From positions 1 to 64,000 of the forward strand of contig NZ_LYPC01000014.1 of the NCBI RefSeq assembly GCF_001700435.1: a DNA stretch of 64,000 nucleotides, given 5' to 3'. The translations under genes and the position numbers were made by a program. The notes below the pieces were generated by a model. The model was not told where the DNA came from, ran no database searches, and saw only the letters and a list, made by a program, of their open reading frames with translations. The stretch comes from Paenibacillus pectinilyticus (lineage in GTDB: Bacteria; Bacillota; Bacilli; Paenibacillales; NBRC-103111). The first letter of the stretch is position 1, and each line of letters opens with the position of its first letter. Positions 25,973 to 36,907 of this stretch are shown piece after piece.

Positions 25973-26000
25973 TTGAAATGAAAATGTTATATGGTATAAT
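25973..26000 (+). promoter_or_regulatory. Probable sigma-A promoter of tig
   Basis: TTGAAA (25973-25978), 16-base spacer, TATAAT (25995-26000), about 70 bases before the tig start. Confidence 0.7.
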
Positions 26001-26069
26001 AGAATGGTTATAATGAGCTTAACGTGAAAAATATATGTCATGATACATTTTTGGAGGGGAAGGCATAAA

Positions 26070-27371
26070 ATGAAAGCAAGTTGGGAAAAAATAGAGAAGA
26101 ACGTTGGCGTTCTTGAAGTTGAAGTTGGGGCAGAACGAGTTGCAGATGCTTTGGATAAAGCATTTAAAAAGGTATCAGCGAAAGTGAATGTTCCAGGATT
26201 CCGTAAAGGAAAAGTGCCACGTTCTATCTTTGAAGCTAAATTTGGCGTTGAGAGCTTGTACCAAGATGCGATCGATATCATCTTACCAGAAGTTTACGTT
26301 GAAGCGATTGAAGAGGTTAAAATCGAGCCTGTTGATCGTCCTGAAGTAGACGTTGAGCAATTTGGTAAAGGTCAAGTTATGAAGTTCAAAGCGAAAGTAA
26401 CTGTGAAGCCTGAAGTAACGCTTGGCGATTACAAAGGTATCGAAGTTGAAGCAGTTAACGCTGAAGTTTCCGAAGAAGAATTGAATGAAGAGCTTGCACG
26501 TTTGCAACAACGTCATGCTGAATTAGTCGTTCTTGAAGAAGGACAAGCTGCTAACGGCGACGTCGTTGTTCTTGATTTCGAAGGATTCGTAGACGGAATA
26601 GCATTCGAAGGCGGGAAAGCAGAGAAGTATTCTCTTGAGCTTGGATCCAACTCCTTCATCCCAGGTTTTGAAGATCAACTCGTAGGTCTTGGTAAAGGCG
26701 AAGAGAAAGATGTTAACGTAACTTTCCCTGAAGAATACCAATCCGAAGAGCTGAAAGGCAAAGCAGCTGTGTTTAAAGTGAAAATTCACGATATCAAACG
26801 CAAAAACCTGCCTGAGCTTGACGATGAGTTCGCGAAAGACGTAAGCGAGTTCGATACGCTTGTTGAGTACAAAGCTGAGCTTCAAAACCGTATGCAAGAG
26901 CGTAAAACGAAAGATTCCGAAGCTGCTCTTGAAACAGCGGTTGTTGAGAAAGCTGCAGCAAACGCAGAAGTTGAAATTCCAGGTTCGATGGTTGAAGCTG
27001 AACTTGAAATCATGGTAAAAGAATTCGAAAGACGTCTACGCTCCCAAGGTATGACACTTGAGATCTACTACCAGTTCTCCGGTCAAAACGAGAGCGCATT
27101 GAAAGAACAAATGAAAGAAGATGCTGAGAAGCGTGTTCGTAACAACCTTGTTCTTGAAGCGATCGCAGCTGCAGAAAGCATCACAGTATCCGACGAAGAA
27201 GTTGACGCGGAACTTGAGAAGTATGCACCGTCTTACCAAAAATCAACAGCTGAGCTTCGTGAACTGTTCGCTTCAAACGGCAGCCTTGAAGGACTTAGCA
27301 ATGACCTAGTAATCAGAAAAACGGTTGATTTCTTGCTTCAAAATAGCAAGCATGTTTCCGCAGCCGTGTAA
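26070..27371 (+). CDS. tig: Trigger factor (ribosome-associated chaperone, PPIase)
   Basis: 433 residues. The N-terminal ribosome-binding signature GFRKGKVPR is near residue 43; the FKBP-type PPIase domain spans about 150-245 ([15 protein letters not shown]); the helical C-terminal chaperone domain follows. It binds nascent chains at the ribosome exit. ATG 26070 follows GGAGGGGAAGG; the ten residues upstream in frame are not expected in the family. Confidence 0.96.
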   Translation: MKASWEKIEKNVGVLEVEVGAERVADALDKAFKKVSAKVNVPGFRKGKVPRSIFEAKFGVESLYQDAIDIILPEVYVEAIEEVKIEPVDRPEVDVEQFGKGQVMKFKAKVTVKPEVTLGDYKGIEVEAVNAEVSEEELNEELARLQQRHAELVVLEEGQAANGDVVVLDFEGFVDGIAFEGGKAEKYSLELGSNSFIPGFEDQLVGLGKGEEKDVNVTFPEEYQSEELKGKAAVFKVKIHDIKRKNLPELDDEFAKDVSEFDTLVEYKAELQNRMQERKTKDSEAALETAVVEKAAANAEVEIPGSMVEAELEIMVKEFERRLRSQGMTLEIYYQFSGQNESALKEQMKEDAEKRVRNNLVLEAIAAAESITVSDEEVDAELEKYAPSYQKSTAELRELFASNGSLEGLSNDLVIRKTVDFLLQNSKHVSAAV

Positions 27372-27382
27372 ATAAGGTAAGT

Positions 27383-27416
27383 AAAGGCACGTACGTAAGC
27401 AACGTGCCTTTCTTTT
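27383..27416 (+). terminator. Terminator of tig
   Basis: AAAGGCACGT / ACGTGCCTTT stem (27383-27392 with 27402-27411) followed by CTTTT. It separates tig from clpP. Confidence 0.85.
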
Positions 27417-27566
27417 ACCCTAATTTACGTCTAAACTCCGTAGTACATACGTATTACCCGCCTACATAGCTCTTTCAGAAAAATGACATTGTTGTTCAAT
27501 CGTGTTAAACTGTAACTGAATCTCATTTGAGAGAACATGGCTATTGCCGCAAAAGGAGTTGGTACA

Positions 27567-28157
27567 ATGAGTCTTATTCCTATGGTTGTAGAACAAGAGG
27601 CTCGTGGGGAGCGTTCCTACGATATCTACTCGCGTTTACTTAAGGACCGCATAATCTTCATCGGGACCGCTATTGATGACGATGTGGCTAATTTGGTCAT
27701 TGCCCAGCTGCTCTTTTTATCCGCCCAGGACCCTGAAAAAGATATTCACTTATATATCAACTCACCTGGTGGGTCTGTTACGGCTGGAATGGGTATCTTC
27801 GATACCATGCAGTTTATTAAACCGGATGTATCTACGATTTGTGTAGGTATGGCCGCAAGTATGGGGTCTTTGCTGTTAACAGCAGGAGCCAAAGGTAAGC
27901 GATACGCGCTGCCGAACGCAGAAGTAATGATACATCAACCGCTCGGCGGTGTTAGAGGTCAAGCAACTGATATCAAGATCCATGCGGATTGGATTATCAA
28001 GACCAAGCATAAACTCAACCAGATTTACGTGGACCGAACGGGACAGCCGCTTGAAAAGATCGAAAGAGACACCGACCGAGATAACTTTATGAGCGCTGAC
28101 GAAGCGAAGGCATACGGGTTAATCGACGAGGTTATCACTCGAAACGACTTGAAATAA
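27567..28157 (+). CDS. clpP: ATP-dependent Clp protease proteolytic subunit
   Basis: 196 residues. Catalytic Ser lies in [11 protein letters not shown] (about 98), His in MIHQPLGG (about 123), and Asp in the [14 protein letters not shown] region (about 172). Forms the barrel protease fed by ClpX, whose gene starts 12 bases on. B. subtilis keeps clpP away from clpX; the adjacency here is the arrangement common in many other bacteria. ATG 27567 follows AAAAGGAGTT. No CtsR-type operator (GGTCAAA direct repeat) was seen upstream. Confidence 0.96.
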   Translation: MSLIPMVVEQEARGERSYDIYSRLLKDRIIFIGTAIDDDVANLVIAQLLFLSAQDPEKDIHLYINSPGGSVTAGMGIFDTMQFIKPDVSTICVGMAASMGSLLLTAGAKGKRYALPNAEVMIHQPLGGVRGQATDIKIHADWIIKTKHKLNQIYVDRTGQPLEKIERDTDRDNFMSADEAKAYGLIDEVITRNDLK

Positions 28158-28169
28158 AGGAGTGATCCC

Positions 28170-29438
28170 ATGTTTAAATTTAACGATGAAAAAGGCCAAC
28201 TCAAATGTTCCTTTTGTGGAAAATCCCAGGACCAAGTTCGTAAACTTGTTGCCGGACCGGGAGTTTACATTTGTGATGAATGCATAGAGCTTTGTACGGA
28301 AATCGTGGAAGAAGAATTAGGACATGAAGAAGAGCTGGATCTGAAGGATGTTCCGAAACCGAAAGAAATTCGCAATATTTTGGATCAATATGTTATTGGT
28401 CAAGAACAAGCGAAGAAATCATTGGCTGTAGCGGTATATAACCACTACAAACGGATCAATTCCCAGAACAAGCTCGAAGATGTTGAGCTTCAAAAAAGTA
28501 ATATCGTTTTGCTAGGGCCAACAGGTAGTGGTAAAACACTTCTTGCGCAAACCCTTGCCAAAATTTTGAATGTGCCATTTGCCATTGCAGATGCAACTTC
28601 CTTAACAGAAGCGGGTTACGTAGGTGAAGATGTGGAAAACATCTTGCTGAAGTTGATTCAAGCTGCTGATTATGATGTTGAAAAAGCAGAGCGCGGCATT
28701 ATTTATATCGATGAGATCGATAAAGTTGCACGTAAATCCGAGAACCCATCCATTACACGTGATGTTTCCGGTGAAGGTGTTCAACAAGCGCTTCTCAAAA
28801 TTCTTGAAGGCACAGTAGCTTCCGTACCTCCACAAGGTGGACGTAAGCATCCGCATCAAGAGTTTATTCAAATCGATACAACGAATATTCTGTTTATTTG
28901 CGGCGGAGCTTTTGACGGCTTAGAGCAAATTATCAAACGCAGAATCGGTAAAAAAGTGATCGGCTTCAGCACAGATGGCGCGAAAGTTGATTTGAAACCA
29001 GGTGAATACCTATCTATGGTCCTTCCAGAGGATCTATTGAGATTCGGATTAATTCCGGAGTTCGTAGGCCGTTTACCGGTGATTTCAACGCTAGAACCGC
29101 TTGATGAAGCAGCGCTTGTGCGTATTCTTTCCGAGCCTAAGAACGCGCTCGTTAAGCAATATCAGAAGATGCTTGAGATGGATAACGTATCGCTTGAATT
29201 TGATGCAGAAGCGCTTGATGCGATTGCCAAAGAAGCGATTAAACGGAATACAGGTGCGCGTGGTCTGAGAGCGATCATTGAGAGCATTATGCTTGATGTG
29301 ATGTTCGAAGTTCCTTCAAGAACTGACGTATCTACTTGTGTCGTTTCCAAAGAAACGGTTCAAAATAAGATCACGCCTGTTTTGACGACCAAAGAAGGCA
29401 CTCAACCTTCCGGTAAGAAGAAGGAAGAAAGTGCTTAA
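28170..29438 (+). CDS. clpX: ATP-dependent Clp protease ATP-binding subunit ClpX
   Basis: 422 residues. The N-terminal zinc-binding domain has CSFC and CDEC ligand pairs (residues 12-40). Walker A is GPTGSGKT (about 117), Walker [15 protein letters not shown] (about 180); the ClpP-docking loop reads VIGFS (IGF tripeptide, about 265). Unfolds substrates and feeds ClpP. AAGGAGTGAT site, 12 bases after clpP. Confidence 0.96.
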   Translation: MFKFNDEKGQLKCSFCGKSQDQVRKLVAGPGVYICDECIELCTEIVEEELGHEEELDLKDVPKPKEIRNILDQYVIGQEQAKKSLAVAVYNHYKRINSQNKLEDVELQKSNIVLLGPTGSGKTLLAQTLAKILNVPFAIADATSLTEAGYVGEDVENILLKLIQAADYDVEKAERGIIYIDEIDKVARKSENPSITRDVSGEGVQQALLKILEGTVASVPPQGGRKHPHQEFIQIDTTNILFICGGAFDGLEQIIKRRIGKKVIGFSTDGAKVDLKPGEYLSMVLPEDLLRFGLIPEFVGRLPVISTLEPLDEAALVRILSEPKNALVKQYQKMLEMDNVSLEFDAEALDAIAKEAIKRNTGARGLRAIIESIMLDVMFEVPSRTDVSTCVVSKETVQNKITPVLTTKEGTQPSGKKKEESA

Positions 29439-29535
29439 ACCATAATTTTATAAAATAACAGGCAGCCTCCAATCCGATTTCCATTTCTGGGAATTGGAGC
29501 GGAGGATGTTTGGTGTCATGGGGAGAGAAACCAAC

Positions 29536-30636
29536 ATGTTCCATAGAAAAGATACGAGACCCGTACGCGTAGGCGATTTGACGATCGGCGGCAGCAACGA
29601 AGTGATCATGCAAAGCATGTGCACAACAAAAACAGCTGACGTGAAAGCGACCGTTGCGGAAATTCTTCGTTTAGAAGAAGCAGGCTGTCAGCTCGTGCGT
29701 GTGACCGTAAACAATAAAGAGGCTGCTGAAGCAATCAAGGAAATCAAGAAACAAATTCATATTCCACTTGTCTCGGATATTCATTTTGACCATCGTTTAG
29801 CGCTTGCAGCGATTGAGAATGGTATTGACAAGGTACGTATTAATCCAGGTAATATCGGCCGACGTGAGAAGGTTGAAGCTGTTGTTAAGGCTTGTAAAGA
29901 ACGCGGTATCCCAATTCGCATTGGCGTTAACGCGGGCTCACTCGAGAATCATCTGCTAGAGAAGTACGGTTACCCTACACCAGAAGCTATGGTAGAGAGC
30001 GCGTTGTTCCATATTAACATCCTGGAAGAACTGGATTTCCACGATATCATCGTGTCACTGAAGGCTTCTGATGTGCCGATGGCAATCGCCGCGTATTCCC
30101 TGGCTGCGAAATCGTTTAATTATCCGCTTCACCTTGGTATTACAGAGGCTGGAACCCTCTTTACAGGCGCTGTGAAGAGCGCTGCAGGGATTGGAACGCT
30201 GCTTAATATGGGGATCGGTAACACACTGCGTATTTCGCTTAGTGCGGACCCTGTTGAGGAGATTAAAGTCGCTAGAGAGCTGCTCAAAACTTTCGGCTTA
30301 ATTACGAATGCAGCGACCCTTGTTTCTTGCCCGACATGCGGCCGTCTAGATATCGATTTGTTCTCGATCGCCAATGAAGTCGAAGACTACATCGCTAAGA
30401 TTAAAGTGCCGATTAAGGTTTCTGTATTAGGTTGCGCGGTGAATGGGCCTGGTGAGGCGAGAGAAGCGGATATTGGTATCGCGGGTGCTCGCGGCGAAGG
30501 TATGTTGTTCCGTTACGGGGAAATGATTCGTAAAGTTCCTGAAGCCGAGCTGTTAAGCGAGCTTAAGAAGGAAATTGATATTATTGTGGCTGCCTATGAG
30601 CAAACTGGCGTTATTCCAGGTCGTAAACAACACTAA
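29536..30636 (+). CDS. ispG: 4-hydroxy-3-methylbut-2-enyl diphosphate synthase
   Basis: 366 residues; penultimate step of the MEP isoprenoid pathway, a [4Fe-4S] enzyme. Motifs: [34 protein letters not shown], and the cluster ligands in SCPTCGRLD and [15 protein letters not shown] 29536 has GGGGAGAG about 9 bases upstream; in-frame ATGs at 29518 and 29506 are less likely. An imperfect hairpin CTCCAAT / ATTGGAG (29467-29500) lies just upstream. The gene sits between clpX and the lon genes, not its B. subtilis location. Confidence 0.93.
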   Translation: MFHRKDTRPVRVGDLTIGGSNEVIMQSMCTTKTADVKATVAEILRLEEAGCQLVRVTVNNKEAAEAIKEIKKQIHIPLVSDIHFDHRLALAAIENGIDKVRINPGNIGRREKVEAVVKACKERGIPIRIGVNAGSLENHLLEKYGYPTPEAMVESALFHINILEELDFHDIIVSLKASDVPMAIAAYSLAAKSFNYPLHLGITEAGTLFTGAVKSAAGIGTLLNMGIGNTLRISLSADPVEEIKVARELLKTFGLITNAATLVSCPTCGRLDIDLFSIANEVEDYIAKIKVPIKVSVLGCAVNGPGEAREADIGIAGARGEGMLFRYGEMIRKVPEAELLSELKKEIDIIVAAYEQTGVIPGRKQH

Positions 30637-30653
30637 TTATAAAAAATGTAAAC

Positions 30654-30697
30654 AAGCCGTTATAGATTCTCTTTTGAGGTCTTTAATGGCTTTTTTA
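30654..30697 (+). terminator. Terminator of ispG
   Basis: AAGCCGTTA / TAATGGCTT-type hairpin ending in six T. Confidence 0.75.
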
Positions 30698-30743
30698 TGT
30701 CATAATAGTTTCTACATGGGTTTACAATAACATTTTTCGCCCT

Positions 30744-30778
30744 AAACGCACCCGTCCTTGAAGGACGCGTAGGCGTTT
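30744..30778. other. Unassigned hairpin upstream of the deacetylase gene
   Basis: AAACGC / GCGTTT outer arms enclose CGTCCT-TGA-AGGACG. No T-tract of note, so it may be a processing or secondary terminator structure. Confidence 0.4.
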
Positions 30779-30883
30779 ATTTGGCATGCGCATATTTGTG
30801 CAAGAAGAGAAGCATAATGAGTGAAACTGGAAAGCATGCTCAATTTCGGCAAGACTTTCTACAACCATGAGGAGGCGTAGAGA

Positions 30884-31687
30884 ATGAAGGTGTATCCAAC
30901 GTATAAGGGGCTGCGAAAGGTGGCATTTACACTGATTGCCGGCTCTATTTTGCTCGTTAATCCAGGTTATGTTGGAGCTGAACCTGGCGTAATCCCACAG
31001 CAGCCAGAAGGCGTTGCAACGAAGAAGATAGCCATTGTGATTGATGATTTTGGAAATAATATGAATGGTACCGCAGAGATGATGAAGCTGCCTATTCCGT
31101 TCACAGTGGCTGTAATGCCTTTCCTGCCTTCCACGAAGCAGGATGCTCAACTTGCACATGACAGAGGGCTTGAAGTGATTCTGCACCTGCCTATGGAGCC
31201 TGTAAGAGGCAAGAAGAGTTGGTTAGGTCCAGGCGCAATTACAACAGACTTGTCCAGCGAAGAAATCCACAAGCGGATTGTTGCAGCCATTGATGATGTT
31301 CCTTATGCAATCGGCATTAATAACCATATGGGCTCTAAGGCAACTGCAGATGAAAGAGTAATGAAAATATTGATCGAGATTTGCAAAGAGAGGAACTTGG
31401 TTTTACTCGACAGCAGAACCACACCAAAAAGCCTGATTGGCAAAATTGCGGATTCCCGTGGAGTCCCACATGCCGATAATCAGTTATTCTTTGATGATTT
31501 GTATACGTACAGCCATATTAGCAAGCAAATGGTTAAATTAAAGCGATTAATTCATGAGAAAGACGAAGTTATCGCGATCGGACATGTAGGCCCTCCTGGC
31601 AAGAAGACAGCCCAAGTAATCAATGAAGCAATTCCTGCTATTCAAAAGGAAGCTACCTTTGTCACTATTTCACAAATGGTCAAATAA
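30884..31687 (+). CDS. Divergent polysaccharide deacetylase (YibQ/DUF610-like)
   Basis: 267 residues, exported: signal sequence VAFTLIAGSILLVNPGYVGAE (about 10-30). The catalytic-like domain starts IAIVIDDFGNN (acidic pair D-D) and has FTVAVMPFLPST, VILHLPMEP and INNHMGSKAT, matching the YibQ family of NodB-fold deacetylases. The substrate is unknown; peptidoglycan or a surface glycan is likely. GAGGAGG site before ATG. It converges with the amidase gene only 3 bases away. Confidence 0.87.
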   Translation: MKVYPTYKGLRKVAFTLIAGSILLVNPGYVGAEPGVIPQQPEGVATKKIAIVIDDFGNNMNGTAEMMKLPIPFTVAVMPFLPSTKQDAQLAHDRGLEVILHLPMEPVRGKKSWLGPGAITTDLSSEEIHKRIVAAIDDVPYAIGINNHMGSKATADERVMKILIEICKERNLVLLDSRTTPKSLIGKIADSRGVPHADNQLFFDDLYTYSHISKQMVKLKRLIHEKDEVIAIGHVGPPGKKTAQVINEAIPAIQKEATFVTISQMVK

Positions 31688-31690
31688 ATA

Positions 31691-32431
31691 CTATTTCGGA
31701 TGCGTCATCGAGAAGTATTGATCCACAGCCTGTGTAATAGCTTTGGCGAGCTTTGTTTGGTGGTGACTTTCACCCAGCAGCTTTCGATCTGATCGATTGG
31801 ATAGAAATCCAAGCTCCACGATAACGGAAGGGCATTTGGTGTTCTTGAGTACATAATATTTCTTGCCAAGAACAGGAAGCTCTTCCGTCCCATAGACACG
31901 GTTTAATGATTCTTGTAGGAGGCTGGCAAGCAAAATGCTATCCGATTGATTTTGATAAATAACGAGCGGCCCGCGTGTACTCGATTTTTTGGACCAATTA
32001 ATATGCAAGCTAAGCATCATACGCGGTTTGATTGTATTTGCAAGCCCAGAACGCTGCGCAAGATCCTTTCGGTGTCTGCCCCCGTATGACCACTTGTTGT
32101 CATCGCTAAGAGCATAATCTTCGGTGCGATTGATAATAACGCGATATCCCCTTTTTTGAAGATACTTATATGTTTTTTTGGCGATTGCAAGATTCATATC
32201 TTTTTCTTCTATTGTTCCAAACATGGTTCCGCTATCTATGCCCCCATGCCCTACATCCAGAATAATATCTGCGTTCGGTAACAATGGATCATCATTAGCA
32301 GCTGCAGCTACTTGCGAGTTGGGCACACAAAGAATTATGGAAAGTACAATCATCAACATGTATTGCTTCAATCCCGCCACATCCTTTTGCAAATATCTAT
32401 GCTTATCCTTCTTCCGCAGGCAGGCTATCAT
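31691..32431 (-). CDS. N-acetylmuramoyl-L-alanine amidase (Amidase_3, CwlD-like)
   Basis: Up to 246 residues. After a signal-like stretch MLMIVLSIILCVPN comes the Amidase_3 domain: DVGHGGIDSG (Zn His), IEEKDMNLAIA (Zn Glu), SLHINWS (Zn His) and VIVELGFLSN (catalytic Glu). Cleaves the lactyl-L-Ala bond of peptidoglycan. Size and pattern resemble CwlD, which starts muramic-delta-lactam formation in spore cortex; that identity is an inference. The start is unclear: an in-frame TTG about 23 codons in has an AAAAGGATG site at good spacing and would put the signal peptide at the N-terminus. Confidence 0.82.
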   Translation of the reverse strand: MIACLRKKDKHRYLQKDVAGLKQYMLMIVLSIILCVPNSQVAAAANDDPLLPNADIILDVGHGGIDSGTMFGTIEEKDMNLAIAKKTYKYLQKRGYRVIINRTEDYALSDDNKWSYGGRHRKDLAQRSGLANTIKPRMMLSLHINWSKKSSTRGPLVIYQNQSDSILLASLLQESLNRVYGTEELPVLGKKYYVLKNTKCPSVIVELGFLSNRSDRKLLGESHHQTKLAKAITQAVDQYFSMTHPK

Positions 32432-32574
32432 ACGTCATGCAAAAGTTTGCATGGATTGGATTAACCTTCTTTTACACGGGAATAATGGAAGTTATGAGAA
32501 AAGCGGAAATGTGATCAAGTCAAGCGCATAATTACGCACAATTGAAGATGACAGTGTATAAGGAGGTTCAACAC

Positions 32575-34293
32575 ATGAGTTTAAGTATTATTTTAATGGT
32601 GATTCAAGTGTTTTTTGCCGTCGTAATTGGGTTGTATTTCTGGAATTTGCTACGAAATCAACAGACGAATCGGTCTGCCGTCGATAGAGAGTCCAGGAAG
32701 GAATTGGAGAAATTACGTAAATTAAGATCGATTTCACTATCCAAGCCCTTATCGGAGAAAACAAGACCTTCTTCTGTGCAGGATATTGTTGGTCAAATTG
32801 AAGGTTTGAAAGCCCTAAAGGCAGCTCTTTGTGGACCAAATCCGCAGCATGTGATTATTTATGGCCCTCCAGGTGTAGGGAAAACGGCTGCCGCGCGTGT
32901 CATCTTAGAAGAGGCTAAGAAAAATCAGGAATCACCTTTCCGTCCAGATTCCAAATTTACGGAGATTGATGCAACAACAGCACGCTTCGATGAACGAGGA
33001 ATCGCAGATCCACTAATTGGTTCGGTTCATGATCCGATCTATCAAGGAGCTGGCGCGATGGGAGTGGCCGGCATTCCTCAACCTAAACCTGGTGCGGTGA
33101 CGAAGGCGCATGGCGGCATTTTGTTTATTGATGAAATCGGTGAATTGCATCCGACACAAATGAACAAATTATTAAAGGTGCTGGAAGACCGCAAAGTCTT
33201 CTTAGAAAGTGCCTATTACAGCTCAGAGGATACGAATATCCCTGGGTATATTCATGATATATTTCAGAATGGACTGCCGGCGGATTTTCGCTTGGTTGGA
33301 GCAACAACTCGTACACCTAGTGAAATACCTCCTGCGATCCGTTCCCGTTGCTTAGAAATTTTCTTCCGTCCGCTGCTTCCTAATGAGGTAGGCGAAATCG
33401 CAAGAAAAGCTCTGGATAAAATTGGCTTCAAAAAATGTGAAGATGCTGTTCAAGTCGTTACGAAATATGCAACGAATGGCCGTGAGGCTGTGAATGTGAT
33501 TCAACTGGCAGCGGGCATTGCCTTGACTGATAAGCGTGATGAAATCACCGCGGCCGACATTGAGTGGGTCGTAAATTCTTCCCAAATTCCGCCAAGACCT
33601 GAACGGAAGATTCCTGCGCACCCGCAAATTGGCTTCGTAAACGGCTTAGCCGTATATGGTCCTAATTTGGGCACACTGTTAGAGATTGAAGTAACAGCTA
33701 TCCCGATAGCCGTTGCCGGTACGGGGAAATTCAATATCACAGGTGTTGTCGATGAGGAGGAAATGGGTGGAGGCTCTCGAACGATCCGCCGCAAAAGTAT
33801 GGCTCGCGGTTCTGTAGAAAATGTGCTAACTGTCCTACGTAAGCTTGGTTTCAACACATCCGATTATGACCTGCATATTAATTTCCCAGGCGGAGTGCCG
33901 ATTGACGGACCTTCTGCAGGTATTTCAATGGCTACCGCAATAGCGTCCGCCATACATAAAATACCTGTCGATAACAAGCTAGCGATGACTGGCGAAATGA
34001 GCATCCATGGCAAGGTGAAACCGGTAGGCGGCGTCGTGGCTAAAGTAGAAGCAGCATTCCAGGCTGGCGCTACGAAAGTCATCATTCCTAAGGAAAATTG
34101 GCAAGCCATGTTTGTTGATTTGCCGGGCGTTGAAGTCGTGGCTGCCGACACGATCGAGGAAGTGCTTGCTGCTGCGCTGGGTATTGAGCTGCTAGACAAT
34201 GTTATACCGCTGCCTTTCGCCGTGGAGAGAACGGTGCCAACTTCCACTTTACCCATTCTACATGCGAATCCACAGCATACAATTGACTCTTAA
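32575..34293 (+). CDS. lonB: ATP-dependent protease LonB (forespore Lon-like)
   Basis: 572 residues. A single N-terminal membrane anchor (SIILMVIQVFFAVVIGLYFW) replaces the Lon N-domain. Walker A GPPGVGKT (about 100), Walker B ILFIDEIGE (about 182), and the Ser-Lys protease domain with DGPSAGIS (about 445) are present. In B. subtilis LonB is forespore-specific under sigma-F and sits next to lonA as here. ATG 32575 follows AAGGAGGTT. Confidence 0.94.
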   Translation: MSLSIILMVIQVFFAVVIGLYFWNLLRNQQTNRSAVDRESRKELEKLRKLRSISLSKPLSEKTRPSSVQDIVGQIEGLKALKAALCGPNPQHVIIYGPPGVGKTAAARVILEEAKKNQESPFRPDSKFTEIDATTARFDERGIADPLIGSVHDPIYQGAGAMGVAGIPQPKPGAVTKAHGGILFIDEIGELHPTQMNKLLKVLEDRKVFLESAYYSSEDTNIPGYIHDIFQNGLPADFRLVGATTRTPSEIPPAIRSRCLEIFFRPLLPNEVGEIARKALDKIGFKKCEDAVQVVTKYATNGREAVNVIQLAAGIALTDKRDEITAADIEWVVNSSQIPPRPERKIPAHPQIGFVNGLAVYGPNLGTLLEIEVTAIPIAVAGTGKFNITGVVDEEEMGGGSRTIRRKSMARGSVENVLTVLRKLGFNTSDYDLHINFPGGVPIDGPSAGISMATAIASAIHKIPVDNKLAMTGEMSIHGKVKPVGGVVAKVEAAFQAGATKVIIPKENWQAMFVDLPGVEVVAADTIEEVLAAALGIELLDNVIPLPFAVERTVPTSTLPILHANPQHTIDS

Positions 34294-34436
34294 CAGGTGT
34301 TTTCAGCGATCTTACACGTCGTGTTAACTGTCAATTGGTGTTTTGTTTGGAGTTTTGTTAAAATGTAAAGGGCAACGAAGGGAGAAAATCCCACTTAGAT
34401 AATTGATGGTGAATAGTCACTTTTCATCGCTCAATA

Positions 34437-34523
34437 ATCCCGACAGGAGACACTTTGAACGCGCTGTTCAAAGATCCCAACAAGGAGAGACTTTGAATGC
34501 CATTTGTTCAAAGATCCCTATAA
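34437..34523 (+). repeat. Tandem hairpin repeats in the lonA leader
   Basis: Two near-identical units begin with ATCCC at 34437 and 34474 (37 and 40 bases); a third ATCCC at 34514 starts the real ribosome-binding region. Each unit has an AGGAGA Shine-Dalgarno-like site and an inverted repeat: CTTTGAAC / GTTCAAAG (34453-34473) and CTTTGAA / TTCAAAG (34491-34513). In the second unit the AGGAGA is 8 bases before an ATG opening an 8-codon frame (MPFVQRSL, 34497-34523) that ends 15 bases before lonA. Confidence 0.7.
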
Positions 34524-34538
34524 TTGGAGGTGCAGAGG

Positions 34539-36890
34539 ATGGGACCTGGAAAAATGAAGGTGCGCAGATTACCGTTATTGCCTCTTAGGGGACTGCTGGT
34601 CTATCCGAGCATGGTTCTACATTTGGATGTAGGACGAGAAAAATCGGTGAAAGCACTCGAACGGGCAATGGTGGATGACAGCATGATTCTCCTCTGCTCT
34701 CAATCAGAGATCAACATAGAAGAACCAACCAAAGAGGATATTTATCGCATCGGAACCATTGCCAAAGTTCGCCAAATGCTCAAGCTGCCGAATGGCACAA
34801 TTCGGGTATTGGTAGAAGGCGTGCTGCGTGCAGAGATCGTAGAGTATTTGACGAATGACGAGTATTATGAAGTCACGGTGAAAGAGTTGCCTGAGCAAGA
34901 AATCTCAGATCCTGAGATTGATGCCTTGATGCGTAGTGTACTTAGTCAGTTTGAGCATTATATTAATCTATCGAAAAAGGTAACACCGGAGACACTTGCT
35001 GCGGTATCTGATATCGATGAACCTGGTCGCTTAGCAGACGTTATTTGTAGTCATTTATCGCTCAAAATCAAAGATAAACAGGACATTCTCGAGACCGTTG
35101 ATGTGCGCGAGCGGCTCGAGAAAATGCTTAATATTTTGAACAATGAGCGTGAAGTGCTGGAATTGGAACGGAAGATCAGTCAGCGTGTGAAGAAGCAAAT
35201 GGAGAAGACGCAGAAAGAATACTATCTCCGCGAGCAGATGAAGGCAATTCAGAAGGAGCTTGGGGATAAAGAAGGTCGTGCAGGTGAAGTCGATGAGCTG
35301 CGCAACCAACTGACCGAAGCCGAATTACCGGATAAAGTACGCGAGAAGGTCGAGAAAGAGATCGATCGATTGGAGAAAATGCCAGCAACCTCAGCAGAGG
35401 GTGGGATTATTCGCAACTATATCGATTGGTTGTTAGGCTTACCGTGGAACAAGCAAACGGATGATGATTTAGACCTTAATAAAGCAGAAGAGATCCTGAA
35501 TGAGGATCACTTCGGTCTTGAGAAACCGAAAGAACGAGTGCTGGAATACTTAGCCGTTCAGAAGTTAGTCAAGAAGCTGAAAGGTCCGATTCTTTGTCTA
35601 GTGGGTCCTCCAGGTGTAGGTAAAACATCCATTGCACGTTCCATTGCTAGATCCATGGGAAGACAATTTATTCGCATTTCGCTTGGCGGCGTCAGAGATG
35701 AAGCTGAGATTCGGGGCCACCGTCGTACCTATGTGGGGGCAATGCCGGGTCGAATTATTCAAGGTATGAAGAATGCCGGCGCGAATAATCCTGTTTTCTT
35801 ATTAGATGAAATTGACAAGATGGCGATGGATTTCCGAGGTGATCCGGCCTCAGCCTTGCTTGAAGTTCTGGATCCCGAACAAAATAGCACTTTTAGTGAT
35901 CATTTCATTGAAGTACCGTTTGACTTGTCCAATGTGATGTTTATTACGACAGCGAATGCTGTGCATAATATTCCTCGTCCTCTGTTAGATCGGATGGAGG
36001 TTCTCTACATTCCCGGTTACACAGAGATTGAGAAGCTTCAAATTGCGAAGAAGTATTTGCTTCCTAAACAGAAACGCGATCACGGTCTAGAGGAAGAGCA
36101 ACTCGTCGTCGATGAGGCTGCTCTGATGAAGATCGTGCGTGAATATACACGGGAAGCAGGTGTGCGCAATCTTGAGCAGCAAGTCGCGGGTATGAATCGG
36201 AAAGCGGCGAAGAAGATTGTGTCTGATCCTGCAACACCTGTTCACGTTACAGAAGAAAACTTGAAGGATTATTTAGGTCCTGTGAAGTTTAAATATAATG
36301 TCGCGGAAGAGAAGGATCAGATCGGTGCCGTCACTGGGCTTGCTTGGACGGAAGTGGGAGGCGATACGCTCGTCATTGAGGTCTCCGTACTGCCTGGTAC
36401 AGGTAAGCTGACCTTAACGGGTAAACTGGGTGATGTGATGAAGGAATCCGCGCAAGCGGCATTCAGTTATACACGCTCACGCGCAGATGTGCTCGGTATT
36501 GCTGCTGATTTCCATGAGAAAAATGATGTGCACATTCATATTCCAGAAGGTGCTATCCCGAAAGATGGTCCTTCTGCAGGTATTACAATGGCAACGGCAC
36601 TCATTTCTGCTTTGACGAACATTCCTGTCTCGCGCGTTGTAGCCATGACCGGTGAAATTACCCTTCGCGGGCGTGTGCTTCCGATCGGCGGCCTGAAAGA
36701 AAAGGCGCTTGCCGCGCATCGCGCAGGTATTCGAACGATTCTTCTTCCTCAGGACAACGAGAAAGACATTATCGAAATTCCAGAAAGTGTCCGCACGGAG
36801 ATGACGTTCATTCCCGTCAGTCATATGGATCAAGTGCTGGAACATGCACTTATCAAAAATAAGCCGACAGCTAACGTCGGATCGACTTAG
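34539..36890 (+). CDS. lonA: ATP-dependent Lon protease LonA
   Basis: 783 residues. N-terminal substrate domain ([23 protein letters not shown]), AAA+ module with GPPGVGKTS (about 355) and [10 protein letters not shown] (about 417), and the C-terminal protease domain with catalytic Ser in [12 protein letters not shown] (about 683) and Lys in the [14 protein letters not shown] stretch. Degrades misfolded and regulatory proteins in the cytosol. ATG 34539 is 8 bases after GGAGG and matches the usual N-terminus; the TTG at 34524 would lack a site. A weak promoter (TTGGTG-18-TAAAAT) ends near 34360. Seventeen bases separate it from ysxC. Confidence 0.96.
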   Translation: MGPGKMKVRRLPLLPLRGLLVYPSMVLHLDVGREKSVKALERAMVDDSMILLCSQSEINIEEPTKEDIYRIGTIAKVRQMLKLPNGTIRVLVEGVLRAEIVEYLTNDEYYEVTVKELPEQEISDPEIDALMRSVLSQFEHYINLSKKVTPETLAAVSDIDEPGRLADVICSHLSLKIKDKQDILETVDVRERLEKMLNILNNEREVLELERKISQRVKKQMEKTQKEYYLREQMKAIQKELGDKEGRAGEVDELRNQLTEAELPDKVREKVEKEIDRLEKMPATSAEGGIIRNYIDWLLGLPWNKQTDDDLDLNKAEEILNEDHFGLEKPKERVLEYLAVQKLVKKLKGPILCLVGPPGVGKTSIARSIARSMGRQFIRISLGGVRDEAEIRGHRRTYVGAMPGRIIQGMKNAGANNPVFLLDEIDKMAMDFRGDPASALLEVLDPEQNSTFSDHFIEVPFDLSNVMFITTANAVHNIPRPLLDRMEVLYIPGYTEIEKLQIAKKYLLPKQKRDHGLEEEQLVVDEAALMKIVREYTREAGVRNLEQQVAGMNRKAAKKIVSDPATPVHVTEENLKDYLGPVKFKYNVAEEKDQIGAVTGLAWTEVGGDTLVIEVSVLPGTGKLTLTGKLGDVMKESAQAAFSYTRSRADVLGIAADFHEKNDVHIHIPEGAIPKDGPSAGITMATALISALTNIPVSRVVAMTGEITLRGRVLPIGGLKEKALAAHRAGIRTILLPQDNEKDIIEIPESVRTEMTFIPVSHMDQVLEHALIKNKPTANVGST

Positions 36891-36907
36891 AAAGTAGTTG
36901 ACCATCC

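Noticed and set aside
27480..27566. CtsR heat-shock operator upstream of clpP
   Set aside because: No tandem GGTCAAA heptads were found in the clpP or lonA leaders.
34403..34588. A 61-codon frame spanning the lonA leader
   Set aside because: It crosses the tandem repeats and the lonA start in another frame and has no ribosome site of its own.
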